The notes under the pieces were generated by a model, which was not told where the DNA came from, searched no databases, and saw nothing but the letters and a program-made list of their open reading frames with translations. From a virus, in the IMG/VR virus record IMGVR_UViG_3300036859_000367, positions 1-21,034 of that record: a stretch of 21,034 bases of DNA. One strand, given 5' to 3'. Both the position numbers and the translations under genes were made by a program. Of the stretch, positions 1 to 6,247 are shown in pieces. How positions within the stretch are numbered: the stretch's first letter is position 1; the number at the start of each line of letters is the position of its first letter.

Positions 1-293
1 CCGGCAGTACGGTAGATGTCACGGTCACCGTCAGCGGGACCACCGAGAACGGCAACGGTTTCGACGGTGCCGTTCTCAAGGTGGTACTGGATCAAGGAAA
101 CGATGACGCTAGCGGAGGTGCCGAGGGCAGTCGTTCCGTTGAAGTCTAGGAGGCCGGGGCGCTTCATGATGACACCGTCACGCATCCTGGTCGAGGAAAC
201 GCGGGGCGAAAACTGGTCCGGGAGTCGGTGAGGCGGGATCTGAAGTTTGAGGCCGCCAGCTAGCGGGTATATCGATAAAGTTTGATAGGCCAC
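1..293 (-). CDS. Partial virion protein, N-terminal 97 residues, possibly tail-nozzle or propeller type
   Basis: The frame opens at GTG (293-291) and runs off the left edge without a stop. An in-frame TAG lies three codons upstream, and a GGAG about 10 bases before the GTG supports this start. The protein begins MAYQTLSIYPLAGGLKL and later has RMRDGVIMKRPGLLDFNG. A Gly-Gly motif, then a Pro-rich stretch, then a short 'xRxRDGxxxKRPG' segment is a pattern I associate with phage proteins of the beta-propeller/tail-tube-associated kind; this is recall of a pattern, not a search. It lies at the end of the virion gene cluster but is separated from the gene before it by a 90-base gap holding a hairpin and a candidate promoter, so it probably starts its own transcription unit. 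The product name is tentative; the reading frame is well supported. Confidence 0.7.
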   Translation of the reverse strand, partial: MAYQTLSIYPLAGGLKLQIPPHRLPDQFSPRVSSTRMRDGVIMKRPGLLDFNGTTALGTSASVIVSLIQYHLENGTVETVAVLGGPADGDRDIYRTA

Positions 294-317
294 TTGACTC
301 TAGCTCCGGGTTGTGGT

Positions 318-346
318 ACTCTATCCAGTACCCAGGTACGTCCCAA
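318..346 (-). promoter_or_regulatory. Candidate promoter for the leftmost gene
   Basis: On the minus strand TTGGGA (346-341) is followed after exactly 17 bases by TAGAGT (323-318). These match TTGACA and TATAAT at four of six positions each. The predicted start of transcription, near 311, would leave a leader of about 18 bases that contains the GGAG ribosome binding site of the gene starting at 293. The -35-like hexamer lies inside the 17-bp element repeated three times in the window. The matches are moderate, and an alternative is that the repeat itself is the functional site. Confidence 0.45.
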
Positions 347-347
347 C
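331..347 (-). repeat. 17-bp dispersed element, copy A
   Basis: Minus-strand sequence GTTGGGACGTACCTGGG. Identical copies lie at 16529-16545 and 20631-20647 in the same orientation. The core GGGACGTACC is an imperfect palindrome, matching its reverse complement at 8 of 10 positions. This copy is 37 bases upstream of the GTG at 293. Copies A and B also share AGTA one base beyond the element on the plus strand. It could be an operator, an activator site, or a promoter for a phage or phage-modified RNA polymerase. Confidence 0.85.
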
Positions 348-350
348 CAG

Positions 351-378
351 TAGGCCGGACAGGTCACCGTTCGGCCTA
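351..378. other. Intergenic inverted repeat (hairpin)
   Basis: TAGGCCG (351-357) and CGGCCTA (372-378) form a perfect 7-bp stem with a 14-base loop, just after the stop codon at 384 of the preceding minus-strand gene. No clear U run follows on the minus strand, so a standard intrinsic terminator is not well supported; an mRNA end-stabilising or boundary structure is equally likely. Confidence 0.5.
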
Positions 379-383
379 TTGCT

Positions 384-785
384 TTATCCGCTAACGCCGA
401 TCTCGCCTTCGCCCTCGATGGTCAAGGCGGTCGCGGTGCCAGCGCCACCGACGAAGAAGTCGGCTGCATCGATTCGTAACTGTCCATACCATTCGACATA
501 GGATTCTGCGGCAACCGAAACGCCTTGAGTCAGGGCACCGCCAGAGGCGGCACCGACGAAAACGCATTCCGTCCCGGCAGCGTTGGCGCCGGTGGCGCCG
601 AGCCAGGTTGCGACTTTGGCGGCGCTAGCCGTCTTGTTGCCTACGCGGATGTGCCGCAGGATGATATACTGGGCGGAGGAGCCGGCATTGACGCCCCCGG
701 TCGCGGTCGGGGGGTTCAACAGGTTGGTCGTAGTGGTGGTGGTCAGGGCAATGGGGCCGAAGCGGAAGGTTTTATTCTGGGCCAT
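384..785 (-). CDS. Small virion-like protein, 133 aa, unknown function
   Basis: ATG start at 785, two bases after the TAA of the gene before it. The product (MAQNKTFRFGPIALT...) is rich in Ala, Gly, Thr and Val, with no Cys except one near residue 74 and no signal peptide or membrane segment. It contains a run of Thr (residues 15-20) and a segment YIILRHIRVGNKTASAAKVA that resembles the single beta-sandwich proteins common in phage head or fibre clusters. It is the last member of a chain of coupled genes (2739 to 384). Its composition resembles the proteins at 10378-10806 and 10810-11409. I do not recognise a named family; a fibre, decoration or baseplate role is inferred from context alone. 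Confidence 0.8.
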   Translation of the reverse strand: MAQNKTFRFGPIALTTTTTTNLLNPPTATGGVNAGSSAQYIILRHIRVGNKTASAAKVATWLGATGANAAGTECVFVGAASGGALTQGVSVAAESYVEWYGQLRIDAADFFVGGAGTATALTIEGEGEIGVSG

Positions 786-786
786 G

Positions 787-1104
787 TTACGTCACCGTTC
801 CTGTAAGGTTGTCGAGCGATTTGAGGTAAGTCTCCGTTTGCGTGCGGAACGCTCCAGCAGCGGCGACATTCTGGACGAACGTGACGAAGGAGGGCGTCGA
901 CTGGTCGGTGAACAGGCGGCGCTTGACCTTCTTGTCGGGTTCGCCGGGCACGGGATCGGGCACGAAGTTGCCGCTGCCGTCGAGGTGCCCCCAGGCGTAG
1001 TCGCAGACAATCGACCGCTGTGGCCAGAGCGTCGCCGAGAAGGTGATCAGCCGCACCTCCGTCGAGTCGGGCTGCGATTGAGGGGTCGTCAGATTGATGG
1101 GCAT
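787..1104 (-). CDS. Hypothetical phage protein, 105 aa
   Basis: ATG at 1104 overlaps the TGA of the preceding gene (TGATG), a sign of coupled translation. The protein begins MPINLTTPQSQPDSTEVRLI and contains CDYAWGHLDGSGNFVPDPVP followed by a basic stretch (KKVKRR). It lacks membrane segments and a signal peptide. Other minus-strand frames are open over the same bases, but this one has the overlapping start/stop junctions on both sides and a balanced composition; the others are Arg/Pro/Ser-rich, typical of shadow frames. It sits among small tail- or fibre-region genes. No family recognised. Confidence 0.75.
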   Translation of the reverse strand: MPINLTTPQSQPDSTEVRLITFSATLWPQRSIVCDYAWGHLDGSGNFVPDPVPGEPDKKVKRRLFTDQSTPSFVTFVQNVAAAGAFRTQTETYLKSLDNLTGTVT

Positions 1105-1334
1105 CAGGCCGTCCCCAGATCGTCGATCTTGAGAGAAATGGTGCCGAGCGGGGAGCCGTCACGGGAGGCCGTCAGGATGCCTAGCGATGTCACGTTGATC
1201 GTCGCCCCGCTAGATGCCCCGCCGCTCTGCACGATACGCAGCCGCCACCGATGCGGCGGCACTTGATTGTCCATGATGATGAGGCCGTCCGCCGTCACCT
1301 CCGTGTCGCTGAGGATGTCACCCAGGTTCGCCAT
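1104..1334 (-). CDS. Hypothetical phage protein, 76 aa
   Basis: ATG at 1334 shares a base with the TGA of the preceding gene (TGATG), and its own TGA overlaps the next start in the same way. The product (MANLGDILSDTEVTADGLII...) contains DNQVPPHRWRLRIVQSGG and alternating hydrophobic residues suggestive of a small beta-rich domain. No Cys, membrane segment or signal peptide is seen. Length and position match the small accessory proteins that sit between fibre genes in phage clusters, but I cannot assign a function. The very tight packing on both sides is the main support for it being a real gene. Confidence 0.72.
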   Translation of the reverse strand: MANLGDILSDTEVTADGLIIMDNQVPPHRWRLRIVQSGGASSGATINVTSLGILTASRDGSPLGTISLKIDDLGTA

Positions 1335-2119
1335 CAGGCCACCAGCCCAATCGTCCGCATGTCGTTGATGAGCGTGCCCAGCACATGCGCCAGTTCGGTC
1401 ACCGTGGTCGATGTTTCGTTGAAGGAGCGGTCATCCGAATGGTTGGTGGACGAATAGGTCTGCTTGGCGACGTTGTTCATCTCGACTCCGGCCTGCATAG
1501 TCATTCCACCTGAGTCGAAGCGCGCTATCTCAGAGGCATTCACGAGCACAATGATTGGGGTATTGGTGAGCGTGCTGATGAGCATGCCCAACCCGGATGA
1601 CGATTGAAATACGGTGTAGCCTGCCGCTGGAGGCCCAGCGGACATGATGAAATCGTTGGTACTATAGAGGCTTTGCTGGTAGAACGTCATGTAGCCCGCG
1701 CTGAACCCCAGACCCATTGCATCACCGCCCAACGAGATAAACGGATTGACGGACGCCGGGTAGATTTTCAGGTTGCCGAGCGAGCCGGTGATGCTCTGGT
1801 CCACACCGTCGTCCAGCATGGTCAGGGTGGAGGAGTTGGCCGGAGACATAAGTGATTGCGGCACGCCGTAAGTGACAGGGATGATGTCAGCAGCCGTGAT
1901 CGTCACACCGTACTCAGCCGCTCGGGCGACGACGGCAGTCTGAATTTTCGTGGTGATGGTAGCTGGGGTGTCGGTGCTGATGATCGTGACCATAGCATCT
2001 AAGGTGCCGAGATCGTCGGCCAGCCCCAGGAAGCGAAATGTGACTAGCACCAGAACTTGTGACGGGGTGCCAGGGTCGTTTGCATGATAAGTGATGCCGG
2101 TCATCACAGCCTTGGGCAT
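1334..2119 (-). CDS. Fibre- or tail-associated protein, 261 aa, unknown family
   Basis: The frame is open further upstream, but ATG at 2119 (MPKAVMTGITYH...) overlaps the TGA of the preceding gene (TGATG) and has GGGAGGAA 5 to 12 bases before it, so I choose it. The N-terminal 90 residues have a mix of beta strands and a helix (TITTKIQTAVVARAAEYGVT). The rest is Ser/Gly/Thr-rich with motifs such as FDSGGMTMQAGVEM, of a style seen in phage tail-fibre and baseplate proteins. The last 40 residues (TTVTELAHVLGTLINDMRTIGLV) look like a C-terminal helix. No signal peptide. Role in the fibre or host-binding apparatus is inferred from neighbours, including the collagen-like fibre two genes upstream. 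Confidence 0.8.
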   Translation of the reverse strand: MPKAVMTGITYHANDPGTPSQVLVLVTFRFLGLADDLGTLDAMVTIISTDTPATITTKIQTAVVARAAEYGVTITAADIIPVTYGVPQSLMSPANSSTLTMLDDGVDQSITGSLGNLKIYPASVNPFISLGGDAMGLGFSAGYMTFYQQSLYSTNDFIMSAGPPAAGYTVFQSSSGLGMLISTLTNTPIIVLVNASEIARFDSGGMTMQAGVEMNNVAKQTYSSTNHSDDRSFNETSTTVTELAHVLGTLINDMRTIGLVA

Positions 2120-2739
2120 CAGCGTTCCTCCCAGCCGATGCGGCAGGAAACGACGCCTGTCCCGGCGGCAGGCCATACGACGAGGTTGCGGATGCAGAAG
2201 CCTTCACCGGCCCGCAGGCGGAACGGTCCGGCCTCGCTCGCGTCGAAGCAGGTGAATGGACCGATCATCTGCGACAGGGTTGGGGAGGCGAAGCTGAACA
2301 GCGGCACCTTGAAGCCCTCGAACGTGACGCCAGCTGAAGTCAAGGCGGCCGTAGTCGAGGCGCGGATATCTTGGAGTTCGCTGGTGCCGTAGGTTGTATC
2401 ATAGCGGATCGGCGTCTGGGCGACCCCCCCGGCGAGGTTGGCCACACTGAACCGCTCCATATAGAAGCCGACTTGCGAGCCGGTCGTGAACGCGACGGTG
2501 CAGCCGAAGCCGATGTCGATACGCAGGATGTAGGCGTTTCGGGTCGGGACGGCGGCCTCGCGCATGCCGAAGATTGGCGCATCGACAGCGAGGGCTGCGG
2601 TGAGGATGCCGGTCGTCGCCCGAACGCTGTAAACCCCGCCACCATTGAGCCCACGGGGGTAGATACCGACGCGGGCATTCTTGAGGTCAGCGTCGACCTT
2701 GGTTGCGTCTCCGGTTGTTGTATCGTTGATGGTTGCCAT
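2119..2739 (-). CDS. Virion-like beta-rich protein, 206 aa, unknown function
   Basis: ATG at 2739 overlaps the TAA of the collagen-like gene (TAATG). The product starts [20 protein letters not shown] and is rich in Gly, Ala, Thr and aromatic residues, with repeated short beta-strand-like stretches (for example ILRIDIGFGCTVAFTTGSQV). The C-terminus (VVWPAAGTGVVSCRIGWEER) ends in a Trp/Arg motif typical of compact beta-sandwich virion proteins. No signal peptide or membrane helix. It follows the fibre directly and may be a fibre cap, head fibre or decoration protein; that is inference. I do not recognise the family. Confidence 0.8.
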   Translation of the reverse strand: MATINDTTTGDATKVDADLKNARVGIYPRGLNGGGVYSVRATTGILTAALAVDAPIFGMREAAVPTRNAYILRIDIGFGCTVAFTTGSQVGFYMERFSVANLAGGVAQTPIRYDTTYGTSELQDIRASTTAALTSAGVTFEGFKVPLFSFASPTLSQMIGPFTCFDASEAGPFRLRAGEGFCIRNLVVWPAAGTGVVSCRIGWEER

Positions 2740-3518
2740 TAACCGCTCACCGCGTATCCAAAGGCATAGTTACCGGTAACGATCCCCGTTGCATGCCAGT
2801 ACACTCTGATCGTGTTCGCGTCGACAACATAGCCGGTTAGTTGAATTTGGTCCATTTCAGCCTCGTCGCGTGCGTTGCCCTTTGAAGCGATTGGTGCTGC
2901 GGTCTGCACAACCAGCACCGGCTTGTCGACAGTCAGCCCGGAAAGTCCTGTGATATCAAATGTACCGGAACGATCACCGATACCTAGATCCTTCTCGAAG
3001 GCGGTCAGCGTCAGCCCGCCGCCACCAACTGGTCCCTGTGGACCAGCAGGCCCAGGAGGTCCAATTATACCATCTTCTCCTGGATCTGACAAGAGGAAAA
3101 TAGCAGGTCCAGGAGGACCAGCCGCTCCAGCTGGTCCTTGCGGTCCGGGAGGACCAGGGCTGCCATCATCGCCGATCGTTCCGTCCAGTCCGGGAGGCCC
3201 CATTGGTCCCTGCCCTCCTGGGCCGCCAGAGCCCCCGAGGGGGATCCAGATGGTTCCGTCGCTCATCTGTGGCTTATCGGCGGCGTCTGATGATAGAATG
3301 ATGGCAGCCGGGCCTGCATCGGCAGCTGGGGGTTTGGTGGCCTCGGTGTAGGTACGACCCCTGAGTTCACCGCTGAGGCTATCGGGGAGGATGTGCAGAT
3401 GGTCCAGAACGGCCCTGATGATGGCCGGGGCCAGATCGCGGCGGATGTATTCTGCCAGGGCCTCCTTGTTGGGGGGCGGGTCTGGAATATTGGGGAGGCG
3501 GAGGACGTATTTAGCCAA
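2739..3518 (-). CDS. Collagen-like phage fibre protein, 259 aa
   Basis: The central part holds two blocks of Gly-X-Y triplets, about residues 96-138 ([10 protein letters not shown]..., [20 protein letters not shown]) and 146-166 ([17 protein letters not shown]), separated by a short AIFLLSDP linker. Triplet repeats of this sort form trimeric collagen-like shafts in phage fibres. An N-terminal segment of about 90 residues would attach to the particle, and a C-terminal domain of about 90 residues, beta-rich, ends in [20 protein letters not shown]. The only usable start is TTG at 3518, which lies 8 bases inside the preceding holin-like gene; no ATG or GTG is available in frame upstream. The GC-rich repeats keep the opposite strand open, which explains a Gly/Pro-rich plus-strand frame there. 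Family is clear; the exact attachment site is unknown. Confidence 0.9.
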   Translation of the reverse strand: MAKYVLRLPNIPDPPPNKEALAEYIRRDLAPAIIRAVLDHLHILPDSLSGELRGRTYTEATKPPAADAGPAAIILSSDAADKPQMSDGTIWIPLGGSGGPGGQGPMGPPGLDGTIGDDGSPGPPGPQGPAGAAGPPGPAIFLLSDPGEDGIIGPPGPAGPQGPVGGGGLTLTAFEKDLGIGDRSGTFDITGLSGLTVDKPVLVVQTAAPIASKGNARDEAEMDQIQLTGYVVDANTIRVYWHATGIVTGNYAFGYAVSG

Positions 3519-3747
3519 TCCTATGCCCCTGGATTATGTAGTTGGAGATGTTTTGGACCGTGGTGCGTAGGGCTGCTAAATCGGCCTTGACCCCTGCCAT
3601 GTCTGAATTCAGATGCGCGATATCGTTTTCTTTCATCAACTTGATCTCCTGTCGCACGTTCCTTAGGATGAACAGGATTCCTATCAGTATGATGGTGTTC
3701 GCGGGAGCAGAAAGCTCGGCAATCTTGCCAATCATGAAATCAAGCAT
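3511..3747 (-). CDS. Holin-like small membrane protein, 78 aa
   Basis: I choose ATG at 3747 ([12 protein letters not shown]...), with GAGG 8 bases upstream, over longer starts that add an Arg/Pro-rich shadow extension. It overlaps the stop of the endolysin gene by 8 bases. Residues about 14-30 ([18 protein letters not shown]) form one membrane-spanning helix; the rest is a charged amphipathic coiled coil ([32 protein letters not shown]). One membrane helix plus a coiled coil, directly after an endolysin gene, fits a holin or a holin accessory protein that controls lysis timing. An alternative is an inner-membrane spanin-type subunit. The membrane topology is seen in the sequence; the lysis role is inferred from context. 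Confidence 0.65.
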   Translation of the reverse strand: MLDFMIGKIAELSAPANTIILIGILFILRNVRQEIKLMKENDIAHLNSDMAGVKADLAALRTTVQNISNYIIQGHRIG

Positions 3748-4240
3748 CGGAGGTCCTCTTGGTGTAGGCCGCAACGAACCTTGCGATGTACTCTTTGGGC
3801 ACGTTCAGATCCCTTGCGCTCCCGCTGTTCCACGCATCAGCGAGGCCCTCCAGAGATAGCCTCAAGTATCTATCGTAGATACGTCGGTTGATAAAGCGGA
3901 TGACCCAATGGATGGCCTCGGCGTCGTTTCGAAGCTCGCACGGATCACCGCGAAAGCCCTCCTCGTATGCGGCCAGAAATAGCAGTTGCCAGCTCGAAAA
4001 GGAGCTATGAGCGAGGCATCCGTAAACGTGTGATAGACGGCGCAGATCCTCTCCGTTTGGAGACTTGTAGTAGAAGCCGCCGTAGCAGTAGGCTGGTTCA
4101 TGCTTGGTTGCCAGATGGCGAGCGCCGTGGGAAGACTCGACATCAGCAAGAGCGTGTAGAACAGCGGAGTTGTCAAGGCCGTCTTTGGTGCGGAGTTCAT
4201 GATGATGCTTTGCGATGAGGTCATTCAGCTCTTCGTCCAT
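3740..4240 (-). CDS. Endolysin, lytic transglycosylase (SLT-like), 166 aa
   Basis: ATG at 4240 is preceded by GGGAGGAA, a strong ribosome binding site, and is preferred to a longer frame. The product carries the layout of the goose-lysozyme/SLT fold: a helix ending in ADVESSHG with the probable catalytic Glu at residue 35, then SSWQLLFLAAYEEGF (82-96, equivalent to the family's SxGxxQ region) and ADAWNSG (134-140, equivalent to AYNxG), followed by YIARFVAAYTK, the usual closing helix. It should cut peptidoglycan glycan strands at the end of infection. There is no signal peptide, so it needs the adjacent holin-like protein (3747-3511) to reach its substrate. It overlaps the upstream gene by 16 bases. 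The motifs are degenerate, so the subfamily is uncertain. Confidence 0.8.
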   Translation of the reverse strand: MDEELNDLIAKHHHELRTKDGLDNSAVLHALADVESSHGARHLATKHEPAYCYGGFYYKSPNGEDLRRLSHVYGCLAHSSFSSWQLLFLAAYEEGFRGDPCELRNDAEAIHWVIRFINRRIYDRYLRLSLEGLADAWNSGSARDLNVPKEYIARFVAAYTKRTSDA

Positions 4241-4842
4241 GTTCCTCCCGGAGCCTGCTGTGGAAACCAGTCGCCATCTGAAGCCTCGGTGGCGTCCCAG
4301 GAACCGGTAGCAATCGGCTCCTTGGACCATGCCGTTGAAGAGTCGTAGGTGATGTTCAGCTCGAGCGCCGTGACCCTTAGTGAAGCTACAACAGAGGTGG
4401 GAACCATGGCGATCTGCACAACATCGTCCTTCTCGACGAAGAAAGCTGCCGGGGCGGTGATTGGATTGGTCGTGAAACTACTGAAGATGGCCGATCCGTA
4501 GCTACCGAACGGTTCAACTGATATCGCCAAAGGAATCCCGTTCACACCGTCCCCTTTGTTGATCGTCATTATAAGCGAGTCCGAACTGTCGGCACGCTTT
4601 TCGACAACCACAGCCTCTATCATTATAGACCTTTTCAGGTCACTTGGCAACTCGAATTCGAGTACGATCAGCTGGGTGTCGTTGGCTGCCTCGATGTAGG
4701 TGGCGTCACCATCATGGGCGGAGACCGGGTCATCGAGCAGTTGAGCGGCATCTATGCCACCAACTTTAGTCCAAACGGGGTTTGGCTCTCCAGCATTGCC
4801 TCGATCGATCTTTGGGACCAGCTTGACTGTTTTCGTTGGCAT
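4225..4842 (-). CDS. Virion-like protein, 205 aa, unknown function
   Basis: ATG at 4842 overlaps the TAA of the preceding gene (TAATG). The product begins MPTKTVKLVPKIDRGNAGEP and reads as a jelly-roll-type beta protein: alternating hydrophobics (DTQLIVLEFELPSDLKRSIM, VVQIAMVPTSVVASLRVTAL) and a Trp-rich C-terminus (GSWDATEASDGDWFPQQAPG). No signal peptide or membrane segment. Its C-terminal pattern and size suggest a fibre- or baseplate-associated particle protein. Its 3' end overlaps the endolysin start by 16 bases. No family recognised. A near-consensus promoter-like sequence lies inside the gene (see findings). Confidence 0.8.
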   Translation of the reverse strand: MPTKTVKLVPKIDRGNAGEPNPVWTKVGGIDAAQLLDDPVSAHDGDATYIEAANDTQLIVLEFELPSDLKRSIMIEAVVVEKRADSSDSLIMTINKGDGVNGIPLAISVEPFGSYGSAIFSSFTTNPITAPAAFFVEKDDVVQIAMVPTSVVASLRVTALELNITYDSSTAWSKEPIATGSWDATEASDGDWFPQQAPGGTWTKS

Positions 4843-5414
4843 TATATGGTCGATGGTATCAACATGGCGATCATGCGAGCATTGCCCTCGCTGCTGCTAT
4901 CTATGTAGAGCTCATAGATATCTAGGGTGGCGGAGCGGTTGTTGATGAAACCACGGTTGTCCCCAGGGCTCTCTCCGACGACTTTGAGTCTGAAGTTGGC
5001 GCCGCTGACGCCGGCTGGAATCGTGTAGGAAATGCCACCGGTAAAGTTGGCGTTGGTACCAAACCAGGTGACGTCGTTACCAAGTTCATCCTTGGCGATG
5101 ATGCCACCAGCGGGGCCAAAGTTTGCGCCTCCATCTGTACTCACGTAGATCATCAGACGACCACGACGGGTGGCAGAGAGTCCAGAGGCAGTAATGGTAA
5201 ATTTACATTTAGCGATTCGGATTGCCTGACCATCGGAAGCAGACGACCAGTTGGCGGTGGCACCAGCCTGGATGGTATTGGAATCGTTGGTGGTGCTAAA
5301 TGTCCAGTGGGCGAAGGTTGAGAAGTTGCCATCGAAGCCGTTGGCCGTGTTGGTCCATAAGAAGGAACCGCTGGTGGGCGTGTAGGTGGCGCCAGAGGCC
5401 GTGTATATCGCCAT
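4842..5414 (-). CDS. Virion-like protein, 190 aa, unknown function
   Basis: ATG at 5414, two bases after the TAA of the gene before. Product MAIYTASGATYTPTSGSFLW... is Ser/Thr/Asn/Gly-rich with regular beta-strand patterns and a single Cys in KCKFTITASG. A stretch about residues 75-115 (ATRRGRLMIYVSTDGGANFG) resembles carbohydrate-binding or jelly-roll domains used in tail fibres, which is a resemblance in style only. No signal peptide. Pairs with the next gene (4842-4225), of similar size and composition; the two could be related fibre subunits, though I see no clear sequence identity between them. Confidence 0.8.
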   Translation of the reverse strand: MAIYTASGATYTPTSGSFLWTNTANGFDGNFSTFAHWTFSTTNDSNTIQAGATANWSSASDGQAIRIAKCKFTITASGLSATRRGRLMIYVSTDGGANFGPAGGIIAKDELGNDVTWFGTNANFTGGISYTIPAGVSGANFRLKVVGESPGDNRGFINNRSATLDIYELYIDSSSEGNARMIAMLIPSTI

Positions 5415-5416
5415 AG

Positions 5417-6157
5417 TTAGCCCAGGACATCGAGATGGACCAGAACATCGACCGGGCTCGTGCTCCAGGCGGCACCGGTGTCCTCAATGTCGAAGAGGAG
5501 TTCGTCATCTGCGGCCATTGTCGCGACAGAGAAGACAGAATTGCCGTCATCATGATAGTTGCCGCTTGGAGCCAAAATGGGGCGATCGCCGGCGGCCTGG
5601 ATAGCGGTTGGAGAGGCGGCGATCCGATCAACACCATCGGCTGGAGCGATCAGCTTGCCGATATTGAGGCGAAGACTTCCACCGCCGGTGTGGCGAGTCA
5701 TGACATGTACATGGGCCTGTTCGAAGGTCAACGATTTTGGGGCGCGAAAAACGGCGCGGGCTCGTCCGGGGGAAATAGCACCGGGGAGCCAGATGGCAAT
5801 GGTGCCTCGGTGGGTGTGGCCCGGTTCGGCACCGCTGGAAACGCCACCACCAACAAAACTGACGCCGGTCCCGGCCGTAATGGCGGTATCGGAGAAGTCA
5901 CATTGAACCGTTGATTGGTCTGCTTTGTAAACCTTAAAACCGGTCGGGTGGTCGCCGCCGTTGGCAACGGCGTGCTTGCCGTCGTTGTTGGCAGTCGTCG
6001 CGGCGGGGGTATAGGGGCCACCGCTCGAGACGACGTGACCGCCCTGTTGCAGTCGCTCCCGGGTATCGAATTTCTCTTCCCGGATTCGGTCGTCCCCCTC
6101 GCCGACGTTGTCGCCGGATCCAGGGGCGCCCTCGTTCCAGATTCGAGTCGCACACAT
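5417..6157 (-). CDS. Probable tail-fibre or adhesin-region virion protein, 246 aa
   Basis: ATG at 6157. The N-terminal 35 residues (RIWNEGAPGSGDNVGEGDDR then IREEKFDTRERL) match a pattern I associate with phage fibre proteins, where a 'WNEG.P...D....GDDRIRE' segment precedes an amphipathic helix beginning RER; this is recall, not a search. The rest is beta-rich and Gly/Ala/Asp-rich, with a His-containing strand HVHVMTRHTGGG near residue 155. No signal peptide, no membrane helix. It opens a run of three similar-sized genes (to 4225) followed by the lysis genes. Function is likely structural; the receptor role is inferred. Confidence 0.8.
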   Translation of the reverse strand: MCATRIWNEGAPGSGDNVGEGDDRIREEKFDTRERLQQGGHVVSSGGPYTPAATTANNDGKHAVANGGDHPTGFKVYKADQSTVQCDFSDTAITAGTGVSFVGGGVSSGAEPGHTHRGTIAIWLPGAISPGRARAVFRAPKSLTFEQAHVHVMTRHTGGGSLRLNIGKLIAPADGVDRIAASPTAIQAAGDRPILAPSGNYHDDGNSVFSVATMAADDELLFDIEDTGAAWSTSPVDVLVHLDVLG

Positions 6158-6160
6158 AAC

Positions 6161-6247
6161 TTAAGCAACCTCTAGACGGTGCGTCTGTTCGCGACCGTCA
6201 AAGAACCCAGCTGCCCACGCCAACTCAAATCGGTTAAGAGTTGCCAT
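6161..6247 (-). CDS. 28-aa peptide, possible remnant of a LAGLIDADG-type endonuclease
   Basis: ATG at 6247 overlaps the TAA of the adaptor-like gene (TAATG), and the frame ends at TAA 6163-6161, three bases before the next start. The peptide is MATLNRFELAWAAGFFDGRE followed by QTHRLEVA. The segment ELAWAAGFFDG closely resembles the opening of LAGLIDADG homing endonucleases (W-x-AGFFDGEG), but the family's acidic GEG is GRE here and the protein stops after 28 residues, where about 130 or more would be expected. It is either a short coupled peptide or the leftover 5' end of a lost homing endonuclease. The junctions argue that it is translated; the origin is speculative. Confidence 0.4.
   Translation of the reverse strand: MATLNRFELAWAAGFFDGREQTHRLEVA

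Noticed and set aside
290-323. Plus-strand promoter-like TTGACT-17-TACTCT
   Set aside because: The -10 matches poorly and no plus-strand gene follows; the minus-strand reading of the same place has a gene and a ribosome binding site.
743-1162. Minus-strand frame of 139 aa overlapping two genes
   Set aside because: Arg/Ser/Pro-rich composition and no coupled start; the frames at 787-1104 and 1104-1334 have stop/start overlaps and normal composition.
583-1266. Plus-strand open frame of 227 aa
   Set aside because: It runs opposite to three coupled minus-strand genes and has no ribosome binding site or recognisable motif; GC-rich shadow.
2875-3351. Plus-strand Gly/Pro-rich open frame of 158 aa
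   Set aside because: It is the complement of the collagen-like Gly-X-Y repeats; the minus-strand frame has proper junctions and the family repeats, the plus one has no ribosome binding site.
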